A DNA stretch of 9,545 nt from JBNJEA01 sp051745395 (GTDB taxonomy: Bacteria; Desulfobacterota; Desulfobacteria; Desulfobacterales; Desulfosalsimonadaceae), in assembly GCA_051745395.1 (NCBI GenBank), contig JBNJEA010000115.1:1-9545 (forward strand). Reading direction: 5' to 3'. Within the stretch, counting starts at the first letter, position 1, and the number at the start of each line of letters is the position of its first letter. This document shows positions 1-7,093 of this stretch, piece by piece. Both the position numbers and the translations under genes were made by a program. The notes below the pieces were generated by a model, which ran no database searches, had not been told where the DNA came from, and saw only the letters and a list, made by a program, of their open reading frames with translations.

Positions 1-1004
1 CCCGACTGGATCGCGATGTGTTTATCAATGTCCGGGATTATCTGCTCATGACCCATCCCGCCGGACAGGCGGTCAATGCATTCTACTATCGATATACCCT
101 GTATCCGGCCGAACTGTTTAAATCCCCGGCGCAGAAGCTGTTGACCCCGGTACGCCTCACCGGGGTCAACGATGCAGATACCCGCCGGCAGATCGCCCGG
201 CAACTTGCCGACAGTGATTACCTGCCGGTAGCCGATACAGAAGATGCCTGGCGGGTGCATGTGGACAAAACCGACGGGACGCTTTTGTTTGCTGATGCCC
301 GGGGGCCGGTGCTGAATAGCAATCTGGATCAATTTTTGAACCGGCCCGAAAAAGTTTTGCAGCGTTTTTCCCGGCAAAGCGATACAGCCGGTGTTTTCCG
401 GCAGTTTACCTTTTTTTCACTGCTCGGCGCCCTGCCCCTGTCGTTGTACGTTTTCGCCCATGGTCTTTTCGGCGGCCTGTTGGTTTTTATCTGCCGGGTG
501 CCGGTGCAAAGCCTGCTGGCGTCTTTGGTTTGTCTGGCCATCGGCCTCGGTGCGGTATGGCCCTTGTACGGTATTGCCCCGGCCGAGCTGTCGAAATCCG
601 AGATCGGTCAATACCTCGAAGCCGACGACTGGACCCGGCAGCGCGATGCGTTAAAGGCCATATCCGAGCAGGGCATAGACCCGATGCGGTTTCCCATCGA
701 TGCCGCGCTCGCTGACAGCGAACATGTCCCGGTGCGCTACTGGCTGGCCCGGGCGCTTTCCAACAGCCACCAACCTGCGGCGTACCGGATGCTTTTGACG
801 TTTCTCGATGATTTGCAGCCCAACGTCGGCTGCATGGCCTATTACGGCCTCGGCCAAAGCAACCGGAAAGAGGCGGTCACCGCCATTAAAAAGCGCCTTC
901 CGACGATTCGACACTGGTATAAGCAATGGTACGCATACAAAGCCCTGAGGCGGCTCGGCTGGACCCAGCCCCTATCCGATACGATATCCGGGCCGCCGGC
1001 GTAA
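1..1004 (+). CDS. Membrane protein with HEAT-like C-terminal region (5' end outside window)
   Basis: I do not recognise a named family. The reading frame is open to the left edge (the five codons before the GTG at 18 read RLDRD), so the gene most likely begins upstream; 18 is only the first possible start in view. Numbering from that GTG, residues 1-45 carry an aromatic stretch containing FYYRYTLYPAE. A soluble region follows to about 125. Two hydrophobic helices lie at about 132-158 and 163-186. Residues 205-315 look like helical HEAT-type repeats (DDWTRQRDALKAI, VPVRYWLARAL, NVGCMAYYGLG, WYAYKALRRLG). Such repeats usually mediate protein-protein contacts, so a scaffold at the inner membrane is an inference. 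The 3' end overlaps the CPBP protease gene by 79 bases in another frame, which suggests co-expression and perhaps a shared function. The function itself is unknown. Confidence 0.7.
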   Translation, partial: RLDRDVFINVRDYLLMTHPAGQAVNAFYYRYTLYPAELFKSPAQKLLTPVRLTGVNDADTRRQIARQLADSDYLPVADTEDAWRVHVDKTDGTLLFADARGPVLNSNLDQFLNRPEKVLQRFSRQSDTAGVFRQFTFFSLLGALPLSLYVFAHGLFGGLLVFICRVPVQSLLASLVCLAIGLGAVWPLYGIAPAELSKSEIGQYLEADDWTRQRDALKAISEQGIDPMRFPIDAALADSEHVPVRYWLARALSNSHQPAAYRMLLTFLDDLQPNVGCMAYYGLGQSNRKEAVTAIKKRLPTIRHWYKQWYAYKALRRLGWTQPLSDTISGPPA

Positions 1005-1591
1005 TCGTTGCTGGGGTAATCGGCCTGGAAGCCGCAGCGGCCGCCTTGCCCTGGCCGCCGTTGATCACCACCGGCATCATTCGCGTAATCGACTGCAGCT
1101 TGATCATCGCCGTCACGGCTCTTTTTTTCGACCGCACCACCCTGCCCGGCCTGTTTCCGGCCAAATTCCGGGGGGGGATTTTACGCGGAATTTACTGGAC
1201 AGCCGGTTTTGGTGCCATCGTGTCGATTGTCGGCATGGCCTGTTATCTGGCGGGCATCCATCCCCTGGCGCTCGTCCGTGTGGACTTGCCCGCCGACACC
1301 GGCCGATTGATCCCGTTTTTCTTGGTGGGCGGCATCATCGGGCCGGCGGCCGAAGAGCTTTTTTTCCGTGGGGTCCTCTATGGGGTTTTGCGGCGCCTGG
1401 GGGTGGGCATTGCTTTGCTTTTGAGTACTCTGCTGTTTGTCCTGGCCCACAGCGGCGGCGGCATAGCCTTTCCCCAGATCGTCGGCGGGCTGGTCTTTGC
1501 TGCTGCCTATGAATACGAAAATAACCTGATCGTTCCCATAGTGATCCATATTTGCGGCAATCTGGCCCTGTTTTGCCTGGGTTTTTTTTAA
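926..1591 (+). CDS. CPBP family (CAAX-type) intramembrane metalloprotease
   Basis: A 221-residue polytopic membrane protein with about six hydrophobic segments. The family's three motifs are present: EELFFRG (E143, E144, R148), a histidine in a hydrophobic helix (H175 in FVLAHS), and HICGN (H208 and N212). These residues form the glutamate/histidine metal-dependent active site known from Rce1-like proteases. Bacterial members process or bind membrane proteins and peptides, and some give immunity to bacteriocins; the substrate here is unknown. The ATG at 926 is the only ATG upstream of the first membrane segment and lies inside the preceding gene. Its ribosome site is weak (TAAG), which fits translational coupling. 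A CTG at 959 preceded by GAGG is a less likely alternative start. The gene ends 5 bases before the convergent sensor kinase. Confidence 0.88.
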   Translation: MVRIQSPEAARLDPAPIRYDIRAAGVIVAGVIGLEAAAAALPWPPLITTGIIRVIDCSLIIAVTALFFDRTTLPGLFPAKFRGGILRGIYWTAGFGAIVSIVGMACYLAGIHPLALVRVDLPADTGRLIPFFLVGGIIGPAAEELFFRGVLYGVLRRLGVGIALLLSTLLFVLAHSGGGIAFPQIVGGLVFAAAYEYENNLIVPIVIHICGNLALFCLGFF

Positions 1592-1596
1592 GTTTC

Positions 1597-3660
1597 TCAC
1601 TGTTCACCGGAAGTAGAGACCGGTGAGTCCGCACGGGTGGCGCTTTGGCTGCCGGCAGGATCATCTAGGACACCGCGGATGGTGGCGGCCAGGTTTTTTA
1701 GATTGATCGGCTTGAAGACAAAAGCCTTGATGCCCATTGCCCGGGCGCTTTGTTTGTCAATTCTAGGGTTGTATCCGGTACACAGCAGTACCGGTATATC
1801 GGCTCGGATGGCCATGATCTGCCGGCTCAATTCATCTCCGGTCATATCCGGCATGGTCATGTCGGTGATGACGAGATCATATTTGTCTGGCTGCTCCCGG
1901 AAGGCGGACAGGGCCTCGCTGCTGTTTGCACACGCCCGCACCGTGTAGCCGAGATGCTCCAGCATCTGCTGGCCCGTGTCAACGATGGCCGCCTCGTCAT
2001 CGACGAGCAGGATTTTTTCATCGCCGCCGGGTACGTCTTCCGGGGCAATACTGGCGGGCGCTTCTTTTTCCTCGGCCCCGATTTTCTGGATAATGGGCAG
2101 ATAGATTGCAAATTCAGTGCCTTCCCCGATTTTGCTGGAAACGGTGACCGTGCCCCCCTGTTTTTTGACGATGCCCTGCACCACGGCCAGGCCCAGGCCG
2201 GTGCCCATGCCTTTGACCTTGGTGGTGAAATACGGATCGAAAATCCGCTTTTCGACATCAGCGGACATGCCGTGACCGGTGTCGCAGACCGTAATGCGGG
2301 CGTAAGCGCCGGGCGAAATATCGAAATCCGGCGAAATATCGGCCGGGCCGATTTTTACGGTGTCGAGGCCGACGGTTAATGTCCCGCCGCCTTCATTCAT
2401 GGACTGGCCGGCATTGGTGCACAGGTTCATCAATACCTGGTGAATCTGGCCGGTATCGGCCATGATGGGGCCGGTCTGGCGATCGATCTGTTCCCGGATT
2501 TCGACGGAACTGGGCAGGCTGGCGCGCATGAGTTTCAAAACATCTTCGACCACGGGCTGCACATGGACCGGTTTGTTTTGCTGTTCGCTCTGCCGGCTGA
2601 CCGACAGGATCTGCCGGACCAGGTCTTTTGCACGGTTGGCCGCTTTTAACACCTGGTCCAGGTAGGAAAAGACCTTGTGATTCCGATCGGTTTTCAGCAT
2701 CGACAGTTCCACGTAGCCCAAAATGGCGGACAAAATGTTGTTGAAATCGTGGGCGATGCCGCCGGCCAGTGTTCCGATGGCTTCCAGCTTCTGCGACTCG
2801 CGCAGCCGATCTTCCAGCCGGCGCTGTTCGGTGATGTCATGCAGCACCGACAGGACGACAAATTCGTCCTTGATTTCGATCAGCTTGGCAAAAATCAACA
2901 TGTGGTGTTTCTGCTGGTTTTCAGCGTAAAAGTCGATTTCATGGCCGGCCACTTCGCCCTCGGTGGTCAGGGCATGGATGATCTGCTGCCACTTTTCCGG
3001 GGTAAACCCCAGGTCCAGGGCGGTTTTGCCGATCACCCGGCGCCGGGAATAGCCGGTTAAGCGGCAGAATTTTTCATTGACCTCGTAAATTCGGCCGGTC
3101 AAATCCGATACGGTGATAGGTTCCGGGGAAAGACTAAACAGGTGGCGGAACTTGATCTCGCTGGCACGAAGGGCGTCCTCGACTTTCTTCTGCTCGCTGA
3201 TGTCGGCGGCCACGCCGATGAAGCCGTCGCTTTGGTCGTCGGCATCTTTTTGCAGGCTGGCGGTCATGTGGGTGGGAAACGGGGTGCCGTCGGCCCGGAT
3301 GTGGCTGATTTCGCAGCTGTGGCTGCCTTTGCGGGCCACGATTTCGGTAAAGGGCCGAACTTCCTGTTTGAATTGCTCTTCGCTGTGGAAACGCTTGATA
3401 TGCCAGCCGACAATTTCATCCCGGACTTGGCCGTGCATGTCCGCCCATGCCTGGTTGGCATAGGCCACACAGCCGTCTGCGTCTACGGCCACGATTCCCT
3501 GCCCGATGGATTCCAGGATGTTTTTGAGCGACGCGACTTGTTTTTCCGCCGCTTTGTATCGCAGATAAAAAAAAAGACTCGCCGCACCGCAGGGCAGTAC
3601 AACAAGGCAGGCAACAAAAAAAATCAATACATTGCTGGCAATGGGAGGCAGGGATATCAT
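1597..3660 (-). CDS. Hybrid sensor histidine kinase (TM-PAS-PAS-HisKA-HATPase-REC)
   Basis: A 687-residue hybrid two-component kinase. One membrane helix lies at about 9-33 with almost no periplasmic part, so sensing is probably through the cytoplasmic PAS domains (about 45-155 and 165-278). The dimerisation/phosphoacceptor domain has H304 in GIAHDFNNIL. The ATPase domain shows the N box (QVLMNLCTNAGQ, 408-419), G1 (DTGHGM, 460-465), F box (IFDPYFTTK) and G2 (GTGLGL). A C-terminal receiver (about 548-665) has the acidic pair D554/D555, phosphoacceptor D600, T628 and K650, so it looks active. No HPt domain or partner regulator is in view, so the output is unknown. The ATG at 3660 is supported by an in-frame TAA shortly upstream. 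It has no clear Shine-Dalgarno, but a 9-codon frame overlaps it as ATGA. The gene lies 159 bases downstream of asd on the same strand. Confidence 0.93.
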   Translation of the reverse strand: MISLPPIASNVLIFFVACLVVLPCGAASLFFYLRYKAAEKQVASLKNILESIGQGIVAVDADGCVAYANQAWADMHGQVRDEIVGWHIKRFHSEEQFKQEVRPFTEIVARKGSHSCEISHIRADGTPFPTHMTASLQKDADDQSDGFIGVAADISEQKKVEDALRASEIKFRHLFSLSPEPITVSDLTGRIYEVNEKFCRLTGYSRRRVIGKTALDLGFTPEKWQQIIHALTTEGEVAGHEIDFYAENQQKHHMLIFAKLIEIKDEFVVLSVLHDITEQRRLEDRLRESQKLEAIGTLAGGIAHDFNNILSAILGYVELSMLKTDRNHKVFSYLDQVLKAANRAKDLVRQILSVSRQSEQQNKPVHVQPVVEDVLKLMRASLPSSVEIREQIDRQTGPIMADTGQIHQVLMNLCTNAGQSMNEGGGTLTVGLDTVKIGPADISPDFDISPGAYARITVCDTGHGMSADVEKRIFDPYFTTKVKGMGTGLGLAVVQGIVKKQGGTVTVSSKIGEGTEFAIYLPIIQKIGAEEKEAPASIAPEDVPGGDEKILLVDDEAAIVDTGQQMLEHLGYTVRACANSSEALSAFREQPDKYDLVITDMTMPDMTGDELSRQIMAIRADIPVLLCTGYNPRIDKQSARAMGIKAFVFKPINLKNLAATIRGVLDDPAGSQSATRADSPVSTSGEQ

Positions 3661-3758
3661 TTTGTACGCGGTTTACTGGCCATCATTCATTCACTCGTGC
3701 ACGGCGTGCCCTTAAAATCGGGGGCGGATCATCGGAGACCGGCCGGGTCGGATACACA

Positions 3759-3795
3759 GGGGCACCGGCGTAACCATGCAGGCGCCCCGTTTTTT
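3759..3795 (+). terminator. Possible intrinsic terminator facing rightward
   Basis: GGGGCACC at 3759-3766 and GGCGCCCC at 3781-3788 pair with one A-C mismatch around a 14-base loop. G and six T residues follow (3790-3795). This has the shape of a Rho-independent terminator on the + strand only; the - strand lacks a T tract after the stem. No + strand gene ends here: the flanking genes, asd and the kinase, are both on the - strand. If real, it would stop antisense transcripts entering asd from its 3' end. Confidence 0.3.
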
Positions 3796-3819
3796 CCTGG
3801 GTTTGCAACTGTCGTGTGC

Positions 3820-4935
3820 TTACTGCAGGTGCTGGAGAAGAATCTGGAGCATCCGGCGGACGGGCTCGGCCGCCCCCCACAGGAGCTGGTCGCCGACAGT
3901 AAACAGGGTCAAATATTGGGGGCCGATATTGAGCTTGCGAATTCGGCCGACCGGCACCGTGAGTTTGCCGGTGACCGCTGCCGGGGTCAAGGACCGGAGG
4001 GAATCCTCCTTGGTATTGGGGATGATGTCGACCCAGTCATTGGCCTGGCCGATCATGGCCTCGATTTCGTCAACGGGCATCTCCCGGTTGAGCTTGATCG
4101 TCATCGCCTGGCAGTGACACCGCATAGCCCCGATCCGGACACAGATGCCGTCGATGGGAACCGGCGGCTCGTTTTGCAGAATTTTGTTGGTTTCGGCATA
4201 CCCTTTCCATTCCTCCTTGGTCTGACCGGATGCCATGGCGGCGTCGATCCAGGGAATCACGCTGCCGGCCAGGGGGACTCCGAAATGGTCGACGGCAAAT
4301 TCTTCGCTGGTCATGGTGTTGATGACCGATTTGTCGATTTCGAGAATCGCAGAGCCCGGATCGGAAAGCAGGTCCTCGGAGGCCTTTCCGATAGTCGACA
4401 TCTGGGCCACGAGTTCGCGCATGTTTTTGGCGCCGGCGCCGGAGGCCGCCTGGTAGGTCATGGAGGTCAGCCAGTCAACGCTGCCGTTTTGAAAAAGGCC
4501 GCCGATGGCCATTAGCATCAGGCTCACCGTGCAGTTGCCGCCAATGAATTTCCGTACGCCGTCGGCTATTGCCTTGTCAATGAGCGGCCGGTTGACCGGG
4601 TCGAGCACGATAATGCTGTCCTCATCCATCCGCAGCGCCGAGGCGGCGTCGATCCAGTATCCTTTCCACCCGGATTGTTCCAGTTCCGGCAGAACCTTTT
4701 TGGTATAATCGGTGCCCTGGCAGGTCACGATGATATCCATGTCAGACAGCGTCCTGGTGTCGAATGCATCGGCCAGCGGCGGGGTATCAAGGCCCACGTC
4801 CGGTCCTTTCTGACCGGCCTGGGAAGTGGAAGCAAACAGAGGCTCAAACCCCTTAAAATCGTTTTCCGCCCGCATCCGCTCCATTAAAACGGAACCGACC
4901 ATCCCCCGCCATCCGATAAACCCGACTTTCAACAT
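3820..4935 (-). CDS. asd: Aspartate-semialdehyde dehydrogenase
   Basis: Reduces L-aspartyl-4-phosphate with NADPH to aspartate semialdehyde, the cytoplasmic branch point to lysine/diaminopimelate, threonine and methionine. At 371 residues it matches the E. coli-type enzyme (about 367). The N-terminal nucleotide-binding loop is GFIGWRGMVG. Key residues fall at the E. coli numbers: nucleophile C135 in GGNCTVSLMLM, Q162 in TYQAASGAG, R267 in CVRIG, and acid-base H274 in RCHCQA. I chose the ATG at 4935 because AAGGGG stands 7 bases upstream and MLKVGFIGW is the family's normal start. A longer frame with 11 extra residues opens at 4968, but those residues overlap the ribosome site and look non-coding. 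A sigma-70-like promoter lies at 5046-5073. Transcription may continue into the sensor kinase, since no leftward terminator is evident. Confidence 0.96.
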   Translation of the reverse strand: MLKVGFIGWRGMVGSVLMERMRAENDFKGFEPLFASTSQAGQKGPDVGLDTPPLADAFDTRTLSDMDIIVTCQGTDYTKKVLPELEQSGWKGYWIDAASALRMDEDSIIVLDPVNRPLIDKAIADGVRKFIGGNCTVSLMLMAIGGLFQNGSVDWLTSMTYQAASGAGAKNMRELVAQMSTIGKASEDLLSDPGSAILEIDKSVINTMTSEEFAVDHFGVPLAGSVIPWIDAAMASGQTKEEWKGYAETNKILQNEPPVPIDGICVRIGAMRCHCQAMTIKLNREMPVDEIEAMIGQANDWVDIIPNTKEDSLRSLTPAAVTGKLTVPVGRIRKLNIGPQYLTLFTVGDQLLWGAAEPVRRMLQILLQHLQ

Positions 4936-4942
4936 AACAAAA

Positions 4943-4949
4943 CCCCTTT
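4943..4949 (-). promoter_or_regulatory. Ribosome binding site of asd
   Basis: AAAGGGG on the - strand ends 7 bases before the ATG at 4935. It decides in favour of that start over the upstream in-frame ATG at 4968. Confidence 0.75.
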
Positions 4950-5045
4950 CGCATTCCAGAAAACACAAAACCGGCTGGTTTTTGTATGAAAATAAACCTT
5001 AAACCATCAATACTGCATATAAAATATTATCAAGTTATCGTAATT

Positions 5046-5073
5046 TTTATAATTTTTTGCAGTGATTTGTCAA
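5046..5073 (-). promoter_or_regulatory. Sigma-70-like promoter for asd
   Basis: On the - strand a perfect -35 box TTGACA (5073-5068) is followed after 16 bases by TATAAA (5051-5046), five of six matches to the -10 consensus. Transcription would start near 5039, giving a leader of about 100 bases before the asd ATG. The leader is markedly AT-rich compared with the genes around it. I see no recognisable riboswitch in it. Confidence 0.6.
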
Positions 5074-5077
5074 CAGC

Positions 5078-5097
5078 TTTCAATTGCGCCGTTGAAA
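5078..5097. promoter_or_regulatory. Candidate operator between divergent promoters
   Basis: An inverted repeat, TTTCAA (5078-5083) and TTGAAA (5092-5097), has 6-base arms and an 8-base spacer. It lies between the two divergent -35 boxes, and its right arm coincides with the -35 box of the gspF promoter. A dimeric regulator bound here could affect both promoters. The short arms leave chance as a real possibility. Confidence 0.3.
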
Positions 5098-5120
5098 TCC
5101 GGCCGGGGAGATGGTATAAG
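5092..5120 (+). promoter_or_regulatory. Sigma-70-like promoter for gspF
   Basis: TTGAAA (5092-5097) and TATAAG (5115-5120) are separated by exactly 17 bases. Transcription would start near 5127, about 52 bases before the gspF ATG. The -35 box lies 18 bases from that of the divergent asd promoter. Confidence 0.55.
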
Positions 5121-5125
5121 GAAAA

Positions 5126-5154
5126 CGATTGCAAGCCATAGGGGCCGATCGCAA
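5126..5154 (+). repeat. Direct repeat at the gspF transcription start region
   Basis: CGATTGCAA (5126-5134) and CGATCGCAA (5146-5154) differ by one base and are spaced 20 bases start to start, about two helical turns. They follow directly after the -10 box of the gspF promoter, so they could be paired sites for a repressor. Only two copies are present and no regulator gene is nearby. Confidence 0.25.
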
Positions 5155-5178
5155 ATTCACTACAAATATTAGATAGAT

Positions 5179-6408
5179 ATGCCGATTTATGAATACACTG
5201 CCTTAAATGTAAAAGGCAAAACCGTCACCGACATCATCGACGCCGACAGCGTGGCCGGCGCCCGGCAGAAGCTGCGGACATCCCGGATTTACCCGGTATC
5301 CATCCGCGAGGTATACGACCGGACACCGAAAAAAGAAAACCGGGTTTCCGATTTTTTGAGATCCTTTACCGCCCGGGTCAGTTCCGCCGAGCTGGCGATC
5401 ATGACCCGGCAGCTCGCTACTTTGCTCGGCGCCGGGTTCCCGCTGGTATCGGCGCTTTATACGCTCATTCCCCAGACCCGCTCCGGCGTGTTCAAGCGCA
5501 TCCTTTCCCAGATCAAGGACGCCATCGAGGAGGGCAGCAGTTTTGCCGGCGCCCTGGCCCAGTATCCGGAAACCTTTTCCGATATCTACGTCAACATGGT
5601 CCGTTCCGGTGAGACCTCGGGCACCCTGGAACTGGTGCTAAACCGCCTGGCCGATATCAGCGAGCGCCAGCAGAACTTGAACAACCGGATCCGCTCGGCC
5701 ATGGCGTATCCGATCCTGATGTTTTTTGTCGGCACCTTGATTCTGCTGTTTTTGCTGACCTACATCGTGCCGAGCATTACCTCGATTTTCGATAACATGA
5801 ACCAGGCCCTGCCCCTGCCCACGATTGTTCTTATCGCGGTCAGCGATTTTCTGAAAATGCACTGGTGGCTTTTTTTCCTGGCCATGATAGTCTTTGCCGT
5901 GGGTTTTCGCCAATTTATCAAGACCGACAGGGGCCGCTACGCCTATGACCGTTTCGTACTGAAACTGCCGCTGGTGGGGACTTTGAAACAAAAACTGGCG
6001 GTTGCCCGTTTTGCCCGAACGCTGGGGTCCCTGCTGGACAACGGCGTTTCTTTGCTGGCGGCCTTAGATATTGTCAAAAATATTGTCGGCAACCGCTTGA
6101 TCGGCGATGCCATCGGCGATGCGGCCCAATCGGTGGAAAAAGGCGGCAGTCTCGGCAAATCCCTGGAGAATTCCAGTATTTTTCCGCACATATCCGTTCA
6201 GATGGTCCAGGTGGGGGAAAACAGCGGCGAATTGGAAACCATGCTGGGCAAGATGGCCGATATTTACGAAAATGAAGTGGAAGCCACGGTATCGGCCATG
6301 ACCGCAATGCTCGAACCGTTGATTATCCTGTTCATGGCCGTGATTGTCGGCTTTATCGTTTTGTCCATCTGCCTGCCGATTTTCGAAATGAACCAGCTGG
6401 TGGGGTAA
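5179..6408 (+). CDS. gspF: Type II secretion system inner-membrane platform protein GspF (PilC/GspF family)
   Basis: GspF is the inner-membrane platform subunit that couples the cytoplasmic ATPase GspE to pseudopilus assembly. The 409 residues match the family length (about 400). The start MPIYEYTALNVKGK is the characteristic N-terminus, and IIDADSVAGARQKLR also fits the family. Two copies of the T2SSF domain are visible, at about 72-195 and 275-397. Each begins with the related RQLATLLGAGFPLVSAL and ARTLGSLLDNGVSLLAAL, and each contains an SGE/GEN motif (SGETSG at 143-148, GENSGE at 346-351). Membrane helices lie at about 175-197, 226-246 and 376-400. A type IV pilus PilC is the main alternative. 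The gene stands alone: asd diverges upstream and a convergent gene ends 9 bases downstream, with no gspE, gspD or pseudopilin in view. It has a promoter but no clear Shine-Dalgarno. Confidence 0.93.
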   Translation: MPIYEYTALNVKGKTVTDIIDADSVAGARQKLRTSRIYPVSIREVYDRTPKKENRVSDFLRSFTARVSSAELAIMTRQLATLLGAGFPLVSALYTLIPQTRSGVFKRILSQIKDAIEEGSSFAGALAQYPETFSDIYVNMVRSGETSGTLELVLNRLADISERQQNLNNRIRSAMAYPILMFFVGTLILLFLLTYIVPSITSIFDNMNQALPLPTIVLIAVSDFLKMHWWLFFLAMIVFAVGFRQFIKTDRGRYAYDRFVLKLPLVGTLKQKLAVARFARTLGSLLDNGVSLLAALDIVKNIVGNRLIGDAIGDAAQSVEKGGSLGKSLENSSIFPHISVQMVQVGENSGELETMLGKMADIYENEVEATVSAMTAMLEPLIILFMAVIVGFIVLSICLPIFEMNQLVG

Positions 6409-6417
6409 AGAAAGGAT

Positions 6418-7020
6418 TTAGGCCGTTGTCTGGTTTTCCGCCAGGCTCAGCACCCGGCGGTAGTCCTGCTCGGTGTCCATGTCGTGAAAAAGGCCCGGAT
6501 CGTGGATAGGGATCCGGGATACGCGGCTGACATACCGCCGTACGATCCGGTTTAACGGCATTTTTTCACTTACATGGCGGCACAGCGTGCGCGGAAACAG
6601 GGTGGGATGGCCGCCGCGGCCCCGGTAGACCGGCAGCAGGATGTGGCCGGGGTTTACGTGATGCCGGCGTTTGAGCAGTGCATAGGTATCTGCGGCCACC
6701 AGGGGGTGGTCGCAGAGCGCGACCATGACACCGGTGACATACTGCGGCATTGTGGTGGTCCCGACTCGGACGGATTCTGCCATTTCGCTGTGCGCATCGG
6801 CATTGACAGCGATGCAGACGGCATACCCTTCCAGGGCCGCGGCTACCCGCCAGCGGTCATGGCCGACCACCACCACGATATCATCCACGCCGCTTTCTCT
6901 GAGCCGGCGGACGCAATGCACCACCGCGGGCTCATCGCCTACCGGCAAGAGCTGCTTGGTTTCACCCATCCGCCGGGACGCCCCGGCCGCCAGTAAAACC
7001 GCTCCGACTTTTGTAAACAT
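6418..7020 (-). CDS. mocA: MocA-like molybdenum cofactor cytidylyltransferase (NTP transferase)
   Basis: A 200-residue nucleotidyltransferase of the MobA-like NTP-transferase fold. MocA transfers CMP from CTP to molybdopterin, making the MCD cofactor used by xanthine-dehydrogenase-family enzymes. The N-terminal signature LAAGASRRMGETKQLL (10-25) binds nucleotide and pyrophosphate. D104 in ALCDHPLV is the expected metal ligand, and GRGGHPTLFP (134-143) and MDTEQDY (181-187) match the family. The ATG at 7020 is fixed by AAGGAGG 4 bases upstream. A longer in-frame opening to 7437 only shadows the upstream FAD-subunit gene. It follows that gene by 73 bases on the same strand, so it probably matures the hydroxylase encoded there. 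CTP versus GTP preference is not proven by what I can see. Its stop is 9 bases from the convergent gspF stop. Confidence 0.88.
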   Translation of the reverse strand: MFTKVGAVLLAAGASRRMGETKQLLPVGDEPAVVHCVRRLRESGVDDIVVVVGHDRWRVAAALEGYAVCIAVNADAHSEMAESVRVGTTTMPQYVTGVMVALCDHPLVAADTYALLKRRHHVNPGHILLPVYRGRGGHPTLFPRTLCRHVSEKMPLNRIVRRYVSRVSRIPIHDPGLFHDMDTEQDYRRVLSLAENQTTA

Positions 7021-7024
7021 GGCG

Positions 7025-7031
7025 CCTCCTT
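7025..7031 (-). promoter_or_regulatory. Ribosome binding site of the mocA-like gene
   Basis: A full AAGGAGG on the - strand lies 4 bases before the ATG at 7020. It rules out the much longer in-frame opening as the real start. Confidence 0.8.
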
Positions 7032-7093
7032 GTTTTTTATGCGTTGCCAAACAGCGGAGGGCAGCGACTGCGCGCGGCGCCGCAGCAGCCCCC

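Noticed and set aside
1604..1626. Inverted repeat TCACCGG/CCGGTGA between convergent genes, considered as a terminator
   Set aside because: It lies in the last codons of the kinase gene. The T run is before the stem on the + strand and appears as an A run on the - strand, so neither direction has terminator geometry.
3683..3880. A 65-codon - strand frame between asd and the kinase
   Set aside because: It begins inside asd in another frame, is low-complexity in arginine and proline, and has no ribosome site or recognisable motif.
3142..4515. A 457-codon open frame on the + strand
   Set aside because: It lies wholly antisense across the sensor kinase and asd, both of which carry clear family motifs. 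Its translation shows no recognisable domain, and long antisense frames are common in GC-rich DNA.
4936..4968. An alternative upstream asd start adding 11 residues
   Set aside because: The extension MCFLECERGFV does not fit the family N-terminus and covers the AAGGGG ribosome site of the ATG at 4935.
4936..5039. A lysine riboswitch or attenuator in the asd leader
   Set aside because: The leader of about 100 bases is too short for a lysine riboswitch and shows no strong terminator hairpin with a T tract.
7032..7093. A GC-rich hairpin (CTGCG/CGCAG on the - strand) between the FAD subunit and the mocA-like gene, considered as a terminator
   Set aside because: No T tract follows the 5-base stem, and the strong ribosome site just downstream suggests continued reading into the mocA-like gene.
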